Part shown: positions 34,011-42,937 of the stretch, piece after piece
Numbering within the stretch: the first letter of the stretch is position 1
Layout of the letters: each line of letters starts with the position of its first letter
DNA from: UBA7672 sp030824255
GTDB lineage: Bacteria; Pseudomonadota; Alphaproteobacteria; Caulobacterales; Hyphomonadaceae
Assembly: GCA_942493305.1 (NCBI GenBank)
Contig: OW818686.1
Location: 1,116,001-1,180,000 of the forward strand
DNA length: 64,000 nt
Direction: 5' to 3'
Made by a program: the position numbers and the translations under genes
Notes under the pieces: generated by a model
What the model was told of the DNA's origin: nothing
What the model saw: only the letters and a program-made list of their open reading frames with translations
Database searches by the model: none

Positions 34011-36118
34011 GCCGCGAAGCGATCCGCCTTGCGGGGGCGGTAGGAGCGCACGAAGGCGTCGAACTCGTCGGCGGGAAGCGGGGGCGAATAGTAATAGCCC
34101 TGCCCGATCGTGCAGGCGCGGCGCAGCAGGAAGTCGGCCTGCTCTTTCGTCTCCACACCCTCCGCGACGGTTTCCTGTCCGAGCGCTTCGGCCATCGCCA
34201 GGATCATCTCGACGATGGCGGGGGCGTGCGGATCGGTGGAGAGCGCGCGGACGAATTGCTGGTCGATCTTGAAGACGTCGAACGGCAGGCGCGTGATGGC
34301 GGCGAAGTTGGAATGGCCTGTGCCGAAATCGTCGATGGCGAGACGCACGCCGCGATTGCGCAGCGGCCACATGATGCGCGCCACGCGGTCTGCGTCGGCG
34401 ACAGCGGCGCTTTCCGTGATCTCGAGTTCGAGCTGGCTGGGCGACAGGCCTGAATCGTCCAGCGCCTGGTAGACTGAATTCACGAAGTCCGGATCATCGA
34501 ACTGGTGCGGCGAGACGTTGACGGCGACGGACAGCACGATGCCGCGCCTGTTCCATCCGGCGGCGGCAAAGCAGGCATCGCGCATCACCTGCTTGCCGAG
34601 TTTTGCAATCAGGCCAAGTTCTTCGGCGATCGGGATGAAGGCGCCGGGCGAGACGACCATTCCATCAGGGCGACGCCAGCGCGCCAGCGCCTCGGCGCCG
34701 ACAAGCTCGCCCGTCTCGAGTTTTACCTTGGGCTGGTAGACGGCCACAAACTCGCCGCGCTCGAGGCCTTCGCGCATTTCCTCCTCGAGCCGCGTCTGGG
34801 CGCGGGCGCGATCGAGCAGGCGCTGGTCGAAGAAGGCAAAGCTGGACGCGGTCTGGCGCTTGGCTTCCTTGAGTGCGATTTCGGCCTGCTTCAGGAGATC
34901 GCCGCCGGTGGCGGCGTCGCGGGGCGAGATGGCGGCACCGAAAGAGGCGGACAGGCGCACATACTGGCCTTCCGCGGTGAAGCCCTGCGCGATGGCGTGT
35001 GAGGCGGCGGCGATGAATTCGCTCACGGCGACCTGAGATGCGCCGGGCAGGATCAGGCCGAACTGGTCGGCGCCGATGCGGCCGATGAAGGCGCCGGTGA
35101 GTTTGGCCTGCGAGGCCGTGGCGCGCAGGCGCTCGGCGACGCCGGCGAGCGCGATGTCGGCAAGGCGGGGGCCGTGGGTGACATTGATCTCGCGGAAGCG
35201 ATCCAGGTCGCAGATGAGGAGATAGACGTCCTCCCCTGTCGCCACCGCGCCATCGAGTCGCGAGACGAAGCGCAGGCGGTTGGGCAGGCGCGTGACCGGA
35301 TCGGTATAGGCCATGGTGAGCGCACGCCGCATGGCGGCCTCGGAGCGCTCATGCACCTCGTCAATCGAGGTGAGCAGCGGCTTCAGCAGGCGATCGTCCG
35401 AAGAGTCCGCCAGTTTCGACTTGTCCTTCGGGTCGCGCATGCGGATGCGCCTCTCGAGTTCGGTGACCGGCTTCAGCGCATGGCGCGCCAGCCGGTAGAT
35501 CAGCGGCGCAATCGCCAGCAGCACCAGCGACAGCACGATCGCGTTCAGCGCCACCACCCACAGCCAGATGTCGATGAAGGCGCGCGGCTGGAAGGAATAG
35601 ACCGCATAGCCATACAGCGTGCCGCCCGACTCGATCCTGCGCGCCGCATAGTAGCGCTCGCCCTCGACCATGACGGCGGACATGTCCGCCGCCAGTTCCG
35701 CCAGCTTGGTCTGCGGCGGCACGCGCTCGACCGCGCCATCCTTCGCCAGAAGCTGCCAGTTCGCGTCGAATACGGCCGATTGCCCGTCAGGCATTCCCAC
35801 TGACAGCGCATCGACGAGCTTATTGATCTCGGACCAGTGGCCGGCTTCGGCGTGGATGCGGGAGATGTCCGCCAGCAGGTTGGCGCCCGCGATCACGGCC
35901 GTCTGGCGCTGCTGCCTGATTTCGCCCTGCCCGAGGATCGGCGTCACCACCCATTGGGCCAGGGCTGCGAAGAACGCGGCCGCGACCGCGATCATGGCCA
36001 CCCTGCCCGCGAGGCCCATGCGCTTGGAGGCTTGCTTCGGCCCTTTGAGGGGCTTGGGCAGCTTGGTACGCATGGCCCCGGCTTTGGGAGCGCTGTCCTT
36101 GGCTGTGTGTGCAGTCAT
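34007..36118 (-). CDS. Membrane-bound GGDEF/EAL protein, probable c-di-GMP phosphodiesterase
   Basis: A 703-residue protein starting at 36118 (upstream TTG at 36151 possible). After a basic N-terminus there are membrane segments near 38-60 and 160-185 enclosing a periplasmic sensor region of about 100 residues, then a HAMP-like stretch. The GGDEF domain has a degenerate active site, Gly349-Ala-Asp-Gln-Phe353 in RIGADQF. The EAL domain is intact: Glu476-Ala-Leu in GAEALARWRRP, then ELEITES, AIDDFGTGHSN, FKIDQQFV and EGVET. It should therefore break down cyclic di-GMP, with the GGDEF part regulatory. It lies between the hsl and his genes. Confidence 0.9.
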   Translation of the reverse strand: MTAHTAKDSAPKAGAMRTKLPKPLKGPKQASKRMGLAGRVAMIAVAAAFFAALAQWVVTPILGQGEIRQQRQTAVIAGANLLADISRIHAEAGHWSEINKLVDALSVGMPDGQSAVFDANWQLLAKDGAVERVPPQTKLAELAADMSAVMVEGERYYAARRIESGGTLYGYAVYSFQPRAFIDIWLWVVALNAIVLSLVLLAIAPLIYRLARHALKPVTELERRIRMRDPKDKSKLADSSDDRLLKPLLTSIDEVHERSEAAMRRALTMAYTDPVTRLPNRLRFVSRLDGAVATGEDVYLLICDLDRFREINVTHGPRLADIALAGVAERLRATASQAKLTGAFIGRIGADQFGLILPGASQVAVSEFIAAASHAIAQGFTAEGQYVRLSASFGAAISPRDAATGGDLLKQAEIALKEAKRQTASSFAFFDQRLLDRARAQTRLEEEMREGLERGEFVAVYQPKVKLETGELVGAEALARWRRPDGMVVSPGAFIPIAEELGLIAKLGKQVMRDACFAAAGWNRRGIVLSVAVNVSPHQFDDPDFVNSVYQALDDSGLSPSQLELEITESAAVADADRVARIMWPLRNRGVRLAIDDFGTGHSNFAAITRLPFDVFKIDQQFVRALSTDPHAPAIVEMILAMAEALGQETVAEGVETKEQADFLLRRACTIGQGYYYSPPLPADEFDAFVRSYRPRKADRFAA

Positions 36119-36246
36119 CAGCGCGAATCCGGTGGCGTTCCATGCGGCCAACCCCTAAATGCGAGCCGGCATTCAGGATTCCTCGACCGTTCGCGGGTTA
36201 AGCTAGGTTTCGTTAGCGAACGCACGGTTAATGCAAGGGCCCGCAG

Positions 36247-36846
36247 ATGGCGGATAAGGCGCGCAAGGCAGAGATCGTCCGCGAGACGAAGGAGACCTCG
36301 ATCAAGGTCTCCGTGAACGTCGATGGCTCTGGAAAGTCATCGATTTCCACCGGCATCGGCTTCTTCGACCACATGCTGGAAAGCTTCGCCAAGCACTCCG
36401 CCATGGATATTAACGTCGAGGCCAGGGGCGACCTTCACATCGACCAGCACCACACCATGGAAGACGTGGGCATCGTGCTGGGCCAAGCCTTCAAGGAAGC
36501 CATCGGCAGCTATTCGGGCGTGATCCGCTTCGGTCACGCTTATGTGCCCATGGACGAGACGCTGGCACGCGCCTCGGTGGACCTGTGCAACCGGCCCTAC
36601 CTGATCTGGAAGGTGGCCTTTACGCGGGACAAGGTCGGCGTCGTCGATACCGAGCTATTCAAGGAGTTCTTCCAGGCGTTCGCGATGAATTCCGGCGCGT
36701 GCGTGCATATCGAACTGCTGTATGGCGAGAATTCGCATCACATCGCCGAGGCCAGCTTCAAGTCTCTGGCGCGGGCGCTGCGGGCCGCAGCCGTGGTGGA
36801 CGACCGGCTTCAGGGCCAGGTGGCGAGCACCAAGGGCAGCCTCTAG
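36247..36846 (+). CDS. hisB: Imidazoleglycerol-phosphate dehydratase
   Basis: A 199-residue monofunctional IGPD of histidine biosynthesis. The two metal-binding histidine motifs are clear: GFFDHMLESFAKHSAMD and DQHHTMEDVGIVLG, with later CVHIELLYGENSHHIAEASFKSLARALR. No phosphatase domain is fused, as usual outside gammaproteobacteria. It is separated from hisH by the katE gene, whereas alphaproteobacteria normally have hisB-hisH-hisA-hisF-hisE together. Confidence 0.98.
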   Translation: MADKARKAEIVRETKETSIKVSVNVDGSGKSSISTGIGFFDHMLESFAKHSAMDINVEARGDLHIDQHHTMEDVGIVLGQAFKEAIGSYSGVIRFGHAYVPMDETLARASVDLCNRPYLIWKVAFTRDKVGVVDTELFKEFFQAFAMNSGACVHIELLYGENSHHIAEASFKSLARALRAAAVVDDRLQGQVASTKGSL

Positions 36847-37008
36847 CTTTCATCTGAACCATCATTTGATCACGCGGGCGCACGAATGGCGCCGGCGGCT
36901 GCATTCATTTGCTTCCACGACTCGCTTTGCACTGGAATGGTTCTAGCTCCCTTCAGGCAGCGCACGCCGCCGGCATACGGCCAGAGCAGCGCGCCCGAGG
37001 AGATAATC

Positions 37009-39126
37009 ATGCCCGCCAAGAAGCCGCCGCAGCGTCCGAAGGATTTTGCCTCTGATCGCGGGACGGGCGATGAACTACACCAGCATGTGCCAGAGCGTGG
37101 CCCGCACGACGCCGAGGGACATCTCACAACCAATCAGGGCATCCGCGTCTCCGACAACCAGAACCAGCTGAAGTCGGGCCCGCGCGGCGCGGTGCTGCTG
37201 GAAGACTTTGTGCTGCGCGAGAAGATCTTTCATTTCGATCATGAGCGCATTCCCGAGCGCATCGTGCATGCGAGAGGCTCTGCCGCGCATGGCTTCTTCG
37301 AGCTCTACAAATCGCAGGCGGCGATCACCAAGGCCGATCTCTTCCAGCGCGCCGGCGAGCGCACGCCTGTCTTCGTGCGTTTCTCGACGGTTGCGGGCGG
37401 CGCCGGTTCAGTCGACACGCCGCGCGACGTGCGCGGCTTTGCGGTCAAATTCTACACCAAGGAAGGCAATTGGGATCTCGTCGGCAACAACATCCCTGTG
37501 TTCTTCATACAGGACGCGATGAAGTTTCCCGACCTCGTTCACGCGGTGAAGATGGAAGCCGATCGCGGCTATCCGCAGGCGGCGAGCGCACACGACACGT
37601 TCTGGGATTTCATCTCGCTGATGCCGGAATCCACCCACATGATCATGTGGGCGATGTCGGATCGCACCATTCCACGTTCCTTTGCGACCATGGAAGGTTT
37701 CGGCGTCCACACCTTCCGCCTCGTGAATGCCAAGGGCAAATCGACCTTCGTGAAGTTCCACTGGAAGCCCAAGCTGGGCCTGCAATCGACGCTATGGGAC
37801 GAAGCGGTGAAGATCGCCGGCGCCGATCCGGATTTCCAGCGTCGCGACCTGTTCGAACGCATCGAACGCGGCGACTTCCCGGAGTGGGAGCTTGGCGTGC
37901 AGACGTTTGACCAGGAGTTTGCCGACAGTTTCGATTTCGATGTGCTCGATCCGACCAAGATCATTCCCGAGGAGATCATCCCCGTGAAGATGATCGGGCG
38001 CATGGTGCTGGATCGCTGGCCCGACAACTTCTTTGCCGAAACCGAACAGTCGGCCTACTGCCCCGCCAATATCGTGCCGGGCGTGGATTTCACCAATGAC
38101 CCGCTGCTGCAGGGCCGCCTGTTCTCGTATCTCGACACGCAGAAGAGCCGGCTTGGCACGACCAACTTCCACCAGATTCCGATCAACGCGCCGCAATGCC
38201 CCGTGATGAACTTCCAGCGCGATGGCATGATGCAGATGATGCGGCCGAAGGGCCGCGCCAATTATGAACCGAACAGCCTCAACGAGGCTGGCGAAATCAC
38301 AGGGCCGCGCGAATGCCCCGAAACCGGCTTCACAACGTTCGAGGAGGCCGAGCGCGAGGCGGATGGCGGGAAGCTGCGGATCCGTGCGGAGAGCTTCGCC
38401 GACCATTACAGTCAGGCGCGGCTCTTCTTCCGGTCGCTGCATGAAGCCGAGCAGGCGCACCTTGCCTCGGCGCTGGTGTTCGAACTGTCGAAGGTCGGCC
38501 TTGCCCATGTCCGCACGCGGATGATGAGCAACCTCGTCAATGTCGATCCTGACCTCGCCCAGCGTGTCGCCGATGGGCTGGCCATGCCGCTGCCGAAGGC
38601 CTCGCCGGCGGCTGTGAAACCGAAGGACCTCGAACCCTCGCCTGCCCTGCGCATCATCGAAGGGCCGCGCCAGCGCAAGACGCTGGAGGGACGGTGCGTC
38701 GGCATTCTGTTCGCCGATGGATCGGATCCGGCGGAGATCGAGGCCGTGCGCGCCGCCGTGGTGGCGGCCAAGGGAAAACCTGTGCTGATTGCACCGAAGG
38801 TCGGCGGGGCAAAACTGAAGGGCGGCAAGATGCTGGCAGCTGACGGACAACTGGCGGGGACCCCGTCCGTGACGGTGGATGCGATTGCGCTGGTGCTTGC
38901 GCCAGCCGCTGCGGAGGCGCTGACAAAGGATGGCGCGGCCGTGCAGTTTGTCATGGACGCTTTCGGTCACCTCAAGGCGATTGGCGCCTCCCAAGGGGCG
39001 CAGGCGCTTCTCGACAAGGCTGGCGTCGAACGTGACAAGGGCGTTACCGGGCTGGGCGACGATTTCATCAAGGCGGCGGCCCGGCGCTTCTGGGATCGCG
39101 AGCCGAAGGTGAGAATGCTGGCCTGA
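37009..39126 (+). CDS. katE: Large-subunit (HPII-type) catalase
   Basis: A 705-residue clade 2 catalase. Start at 37009 after GAGGAG; a longer frame exists but has no ribosome site. The active-site His87 lies in RIVHARGSAAHG, the distal Asn in LVGNNIPVFFIQD, and the haem-ligand Tyr in RLFSYLDTQKSRLG. Residues from about 555 form the DJ-1/PfpI-like C-terminal domain of large catalases (GRCVGILFADGSDPAEIEAVRAAV). It breaks down hydrogen peroxide. It is inserted between hisB and hisH, so it is probably a later arrival with its own promoter. Confidence 0.97.
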   Translation: MPAKKPPQRPKDFASDRGTGDELHQHVPERGPHDAEGHLTTNQGIRVSDNQNQLKSGPRGAVLLEDFVLREKIFHFDHERIPERIVHARGSAAHGFFELYKSQAAITKADLFQRAGERTPVFVRFSTVAGGAGSVDTPRDVRGFAVKFYTKEGNWDLVGNNIPVFFIQDAMKFPDLVHAVKMEADRGYPQAASAHDTFWDFISLMPESTHMIMWAMSDRTIPRSFATMEGFGVHTFRLVNAKGKSTFVKFHWKPKLGLQSTLWDEAVKIAGADPDFQRRDLFERIERGDFPEWELGVQTFDQEFADSFDFDVLDPTKIIPEEIIPVKMIGRMVLDRWPDNFFAETEQSAYCPANIVPGVDFTNDPLLQGRLFSYLDTQKSRLGTTNFHQIPINAPQCPVMNFQRDGMMQMMRPKGRANYEPNSLNEAGEITGPRECPETGFTTFEEAEREADGGKLRIRAESFADHYSQARLFFRSLHEAEQAHLASALVFELSKVGLAHVRTRMMSNLVNVDPDLAQRVADGLAMPLPKASPAAVKPKDLEPSPALRIIEGPRQRKTLEGRCVGILFADGSDPAEIEAVRAAVVAAKGKPVLIAPKVGGAKLKGGKMLAADGQLAGTPSVTVDAIALVLAPAAAEALTKDGAAVQFVMDAFGHLKAIGASQGAQALLDKAGVERDKGVTGLGDDFIKAAARRFWDREPKVRMLA

Positions 39127-39197
39127 TCTCGCCGGTTCATTCCTGCATGATCATTCCCGAATGACAGGGCGGCGTTAGCGCGCTATCCCCTCGCGCC

Positions 39198-39839
39198 ATG
39201 ACCCGCCTTGCGATCATCGATTATGGATCGGGCAATGTCCGATCGGTGCAGCGCGCGCTCGAGGCGGCGGCGAACGATCATGAAATCAGGCTGGACGTCA
39301 CGCTGACCGACGATCCGGACCGCATCCGGCAGGCCGATCGCATCGTGCTGCCGGGCGTTGGGCATTTTGCCGACTGCGCCGCCGGCCTGAATGCGCGGCG
39401 CGGCGTCGGCGAGGCGCTGAACGAGGCGGTGTTCCGCAGCCGCCGGCCGTTTCTCGGCGTGTGCGTCGGCATGCAGCTGATGGCGACGGTGGGCCGCGAG
39501 GATGCGGAAACGCGCGGGCTGGGCTGGATCCCCGGCGCCGTGGAGCGAATTGAACCGACACCTACCCTGCCCGTGCCGCACATGGGCTGGAACACCCTGA
39601 CGGACATCAAATCGCACCCGGTGCTGGCCAATCTGGGGCCGGAGCCGCACGTCTATTTCGTGCACTCATATGCAATGAAGCCGGAGATGCCCGACCATGT
39701 GATGGCGCGGTGCGACTATAACGGGAAGTTCGTTGCGGCGGTTGGGCGAGACAACCTGTTCGGCACGCAGTTCCACCCGGAAAAGAGCCAGAAGGCCGGT
39801 CAGCAATTGCTGGCGAACTTCCTGCGCTGGAAACCGTAA
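39198..39839 (+). CDS. hisH: Imidazole glycerol phosphate synthase, glutaminase subunit
   Basis: A 213-residue class I glutamine amidotransferase that supplies ammonia to HisF. The nucleophile is Cys89 in LGVCVGMQLM, and the His-Glu pair is in FGTQFHPEKSQ. MTRLAIIDYGSGNVRSVQRALEAA is the typical start. hisA follows after 14 bp in the same direction. Confidence 0.98.
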   Translation: MTRLAIIDYGSGNVRSVQRALEAAANDHEIRLDVTLTDDPDRIRQADRIVLPGVGHFADCAAGLNARRGVGEALNEAVFRSRRPFLGVCVGMQLMATVGREDAETRGLGWIPGAVERIEPTPTLPVPHMGWNTLTDIKSHPVLANLGPEPHVYFVHSYAMKPEMPDHVMARCDYNGKFVAAVGRDNLFGTQFHPEKSQKAGQQLLANFLRWKP

Positions 39840-39853
39840 AGCGAGGCGATGAC

Positions 39854-40597
39854 ATGAAGCTCTATCCGGCCATCGACCTGAAAGACGGCGTGTGCGTTCG
39901 CCTGCTGCGGGGCGAGATGACAACCGCGACCTCATTCAATGACGATCCGGCGGATCAGGCGCTGCGCTTTTCCGCCATGGGGTTCGAGGCCCTGCATGTG
40001 GTGGATCTCAACGGCGCTTTTGAGGGCGTGTCCGTCAACCACAACGCTGTCTCGTCCATCCTCGACGTGATGCGGGCGCCGGTGCAGCTGGGCGGCGGCA
40101 TTCGCGACATGCAGGGCGTGGAGCGCTGGCTTGATGCAGGGATTGCCCGCGTGATCCTCGGCACCGCGGCGGTGCGCAATCCGGCTTTCGTGAAGGAAGC
40201 GGCGCGCGCTTTCCCCAACCAGGTGGCGGTGGGCATCGACGCACGCGGCGGGAAGGTGGCCGTGCAGGGTTGGGCCGAGACGACGGACATGGAAGCGGTG
40301 GAGCTCGCGCGCGTTTTCGAAGGATGCGGCGTGGCGTCGATCATCGTGACGGACATTTCGCGCGACGGTCTCAAGACGGGCGTCAACGTCGAGCTGACCG
40401 GGCAACTGGCGGATGCGGTGTCGATCCCGATCATTGCCTCGGGCGGACTGAAAAACGTGCAGGACATCGTTGCGCTGAAGGCGCGCGCGGGCACGCCTGT
40501 GGCCGGCGCGATCCTTGGCCGGGCGCTCTACGATGGCGATATCGACCCCGTGGAAGCGCTGCTGGCGGCACGGGCGGGAGAGGAACCGGTCGTCTGA
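39854..40597 (+). CDS. hisA: Phosphoribosylformimino-5-aminoimidazole carboxamide ribotide isomerase
   Basis: A 247-residue TIM-barrel isomerase of histidine biosynthesis. The N-terminus MKLYPAIDLKDGVCVRLLRG has the catalytic Asp8, and VTDISRDGLKTGVNVEL holds the second catalytic Asp; phosphate-binding loops QLGGGIRD and IASGGLKN are intact. It is in one transcript with hisH and probably the VOC gene that follows. Confidence 0.98.
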   Translation: MKLYPAIDLKDGVCVRLLRGEMTTATSFNDDPADQALRFSAMGFEALHVVDLNGAFEGVSVNHNAVSSILDVMRAPVQLGGGIRDMQGVERWLDAGIARVILGTAAVRNPAFVKEAARAFPNQVAVGIDARGGKVAVQGWAETTDMEAVELARVFEGCGVASIIVTDISRDGLKTGVNVELTGQLADAVSIPIIASGGLKNVQDIVALKARAGTPVAGAILGRALYDGDIDPVEALLAARAGEEPVV

Positions 40598-40614
40598 CAA
40601 CGGGTTTGAGCTGT

Positions 40615-41016
40615 ATGCTCGACCACACCGGAATTGTTGTTTCCGATCTCGCAAAGGCGCAGCGCTTTTACGATGCGATCGCCAAGCCGCTCGGGCTGGC
40701 GACCAAGGGCAACAGTGCGGACTCCTTTCTGCTTGGGCGGGGGCCGGACGAATACCCCTATCTCTGGATCGGAACGCTGCGGCCTTCATATTGGGTGGCC
40801 GGATCGAAAGCGGGCCTCAACCAGATGCACATCGCCTTTCAGGCAAAGGACAAGGCGGCGGTCGACGCCTTCCACGAAGCGGCGCTGGGAGCGGGCGGCA
40901 AGGACAATGGCAGGCCGGGACCGCGCGAGGGCGCGGGCGATTATTACGGCGCGTTCGTGCTTGACCCCGACGGCAACAATATCGAGGCCTGCGCGCGCGG
41001 CGCGGCGGCGAAATAA
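40615..41016 (+). CDS. VOC-family (glyoxalase/bleomycin-resistance-like) protein
   Basis: A 133-residue single VOC module. MLDHTGIVVSDLAKAQRFYDAIAKPLG is the first beta-alpha-beta unit; GLNQMHIAFQAKDKAAVDAFHEAAL and YGAFVLDPDGNNIEAC are the second, with His and Glu ligand candidates. It lies 17 bp after hisA, within the his cluster, so it is likely co-transcribed. The reaction is unknown; no link to histidine synthesis is evident. Confidence 0.85.
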   Translation: MLDHTGIVVSDLAKAQRFYDAIAKPLGLATKGNSADSFLLGRGPDEYPYLWIGTLRPSYWVAGSKAGLNQMHIAFQAKDKAAVDAFHEAALGAGGKDNGRPGPREGAGDYYGAFVLDPDGNNIEACARGAAAK

Positions 41017-41048
41017 TCTTCCGTATCGACACCGCAAATTCCGGCCGA

Positions 41049-41077
41049 TTGCCTGACGCGTGGGCTGCACGTATAAC
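41049..41077 (+). promoter_or_regulatory. Sigma-70-type promoter inside the his cluster
   Basis: TTGCCT at 41049-41054 and TATAAC at 41072-41077 are spaced by 17 bp. This is the best housekeeping promoter I see in the window and would drive two small ORFs and possibly hisF-hisE. Confidence 0.6.
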
Positions 41078-41128
41078 GGCGCATCGTCCCAACGGGCCCA
41101 TGCGCCCTGAGCTGAAAGGAGACGTCCG

Positions 41129-41227
41129 ATGACTCTGACATCCGTTCGTTTCCCCATTTCAGTTTCAGGATCACATGAACATTCTTCACTGGCTGGCGCG
41201 CTGCGCAGCCCGATTACGCTGGCGTAG
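41129..41227 (+). CDS. Possible 32-residue leader ORF
   Basis: A 32-codon ORF preceded by a near-perfect AAAGGAGA ribosome site at 41115-41122. The product (MTLTSVRFPISVSG and so on) has no recognisable feature. It overlaps the start of the 55-residue ORF at 41175 in another frame, so it may act as a leader peptide that couples translation, or the ribosome site may serve this short protein itself. Confidence 0.35.
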   Translation: MTLTSVRFPISVSGSHEHSSLAGALRSPITLA

Positions 41228-41342
41228 CGCCCGCAGATTTTCTGACCACGGCTCTGACCACGACCGGCGGCTGGCCGCCCGGAGCCTTCGCACGCGTCTT
41301 CCCGAGCGCCTGCGCCGCGATATCGGGCTGGACGACGGATAG
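41175..41342 (+). CDS. Small Arg-rich protein, DUF1127-like C-terminus
   Basis: A 55-residue basic protein (MNILHWLARCAARLRWRSARRF) whose last 15 residues, RLPERLRRDIGLDDG, match the end of DUF1127-type small proteins. AGGA at 41166-41170 is a modest ribosome site. DUF1127 proteins of alphaproteobacteria are small regulators of RNA turnover and phosphate or carbon metabolism; this one is longer at the N-terminus and the match is partial. It lies in the space between the VOC gene and hisF. Confidence 0.55.
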   Translation: MNILHWLARCAARLRWRSARRFSDHGSDHDRRLAARSLRTRLPERLRRDIGLDDG

Positions 41343-41398
41343 CCGTCCCTCACCTTGTGTCACTTGCCTTCCCGGCGCCTTCGGGCGATTGGGAAGGC

Positions 41399-42166
41399 AT
41401 GCTTAAGGTTCGTGTCATCCCCTGTCTGGACGTAAAGGACGGGCGCACCGTGAAGGGCGTCAACTTCGTCGACCTGCGCGATGCGGGCGATCCGGTTGCG
41501 CTGGCCCGCGCCTATGACGCGCAGGGGGCGGACGAGCTCTGCTTTCTCGACATCACGGCGAGCCATGAGAAGCGCGGCACGATGATCGACGTTGTCGAGC
41601 GGACGGCGGATGCGTGCTTCATGCCGCTGACCGTCGGCGGCGGCGTGCGGACGCCGGAGGATATGGTGACCATGCTGAAGGCGGGCGCGGACAAGGTGGC
41701 GATCAATACCGCCGCCGTCCTGGAACCGGAAATCCTGACGGCGTGCGCGCGCAAGGTGGGCGCGCAGGCTGTCGTGATGGCGCTGGACGTGAAGCGCGTC
41801 GAAGGTGGTTGGGCTGTGCACACGCATGGCGGCCGCAACAATACGGGCAAGGACGCGGTAGCTTTTGCCAGGCGCGCGGCCGAGCTGGGCGCAGGCGAAA
41901 TCCTGCTGACGTCGATGGACCGCGATGGCGCGAAGACGGGCTATGACATCGAGCTTCTGCGCGCGATCCGCGCCGTGGTGAATGTGCCGATCATTGCATC
42001 AGGCGGCGCGGGCAATGTGCAGCACATGGCGGAAGCCGTGACGCTTGGCGGCGCGGATGCGGTTCTGGCGGCGTCGATCTTCCACTTTGGCGAGGCGACG
42101 GTGGCGGATGCAAAGCGCGCAATCGCGGCGGCGGGCGCGCCCGTGCGCATGATCGAGACGGCATGA
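41399..42166 (+). CDS. hisF: Imidazole glycerol phosphate synthase, cyclase subunit
   Basis: A 255-residue TIM-barrel cyclase that works with HisH. Start at 41399 (MLKVRVIPCLDVKDGRTVKGVNF) after GGGAAGG; catalytic Asp11 is in LDVKDG and the second Asp in TSMDRDGAKTGYD. Phosphate-binding motifs PLTVGGGVRT and IIASGGAGN are intact. It overlaps hisE by 4 bp. Confidence 0.98.
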   Translation: MLKVRVIPCLDVKDGRTVKGVNFVDLRDAGDPVALARAYDAQGADELCFLDITASHEKRGTMIDVVERTADACFMPLTVGGGVRTPEDMVTMLKAGADKVAINTAAVLEPEILTACARKVGAQAVVMALDVKRVEGGWAVHTHGGRNNTGKDAVAFARRAAELGAGEILLTSMDRDGAKTGYDIELLRAIRAVVNVPIIASGGAGNVQHMAEAVTLGGADAVLAASIFHFGEATVADAKRAIAAAGAPVRMIETA

Positions 42167-42525
42167 CGGAGCGTGTGATGCAGCACAATCCACTTGGACC
42201 TGCTGGCTATCTCGGCGAGGTTCTGAACGAACTTGCCAAGACGGTCGATGCACGCGTGGGCGATGATCCGTCGACATCCTGGACGGCGAAGCTCCTGATG
42301 GGCGGACCCGCCCTCACGGCAAAAAAGCTGGGCGAGGAAGGCGTGGAAGCAGCGCTGGCTGTTGCCTCACAGAGCGATGCCGAGGTCGCCAAGGAAGCGG
42401 CGGACGTTCTCTATCACCTGCTGGTGGCGCTGCGGTCGCGCGGCGTGCCGCTGGATGCGGTGGCGAAGGTGCTGGCGGACCGGCAGGGCATTTCGGGGAT
42501 TGCCGAGAAGGCGTCTCGGGACTGA
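42163..42525 (+). CDS. hisE: Phosphoribosyl-ATP diphosphatase
   Basis: A 120-residue HisE, an all-alpha MazG-like hydrolase. SWTAKLLMGGPALTAKKLGEEGVEAALAVASQSDAEVAKEAADVLYHLLVAL carries the conserved GEEAxE-type metal site (GEEGVEAA) and the EAADVLYH motif. ATG 42163 overlaps the hisF stop by 4 bp; ATG 42178 is an alternative start. It closes the his cluster. Confidence 0.97.
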   Translation: MTERVMQHNPLGPAGYLGEVLNELAKTVDARVGDDPSTSWTAKLLMGGPALTAKKLGEEGVEAALAVASQSDAEVAKEAADVLYHLLVALRSRGVPLDAVAKVLADRQGISGIAEKASRD

Positions 42526-42562
42526 GCTGCATTGACTGATCTGCCTTTCTGGGAGTGGGACG

Positions 42563-42937
42563 ATGAGCGGAAGCAGCATTGAGCGCATTGCCGAGCTGGA
42601 CACGTATTCGCGCGAGCTGGCGCATCTTGCGCCCGACGCCATCAAGGCGTTCGGGACGCTGAGCCGCGAAGCGCAGAAATCCGGGGCGCTGGATCACAAG
42701 GTGAAGGAGCTGATCGCGCTGGCGATCGGCGTCACGTCGCGGTGCGATGGCTGCATCGCCTATCATGCGCGCAACTCGTTGCGCGCCGGGGCCACGCGGC
42801 AGGAGATTGCCGAGACGCTGGCGGTTGCGGTGCAGATGGGCGGCGGGCCTGCGATGGTGCACGCGGCGGATGCGCTGAAGGCGTATGACGAGTTTGTAGC
42901 CGCTGCCGCCGCCAAGGCGCAGGCGACGGAGGCGTGA
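42563..42937 (+). CDS. Carboxymuconolactone decarboxylase/AhpD-family protein
   Basis: A 124-residue AhpD-like alkylhydroperoxidase-family protein. The redox motif Cys61-Asp-Gly-Cys64 is followed by IAYH, with the upstream Glu in KVKELIALAIGV, the proton-relay pattern of the family. It probably acts as a disulfide reductant against peroxides, inferred from family. Its last codons overlap the GNAT gene by 4 bp. Confidence 0.92.
   Translation: MSGSSIERIAELDTYSRELAHLAPDAIKAFGTLSREAQKSGALDHKVKELIALAIGVTSRCDGCIAYHARNSLRAGATRQEIAETLAVAVQMGGGPAMVHAADALKAYDEFVAAAAAKAQATEA

Noticed and set aside
37792..38994. 400-codon minus-strand ORF opposite katE
   Set aside because: Mirror of the catalase coding sequence; no family features.
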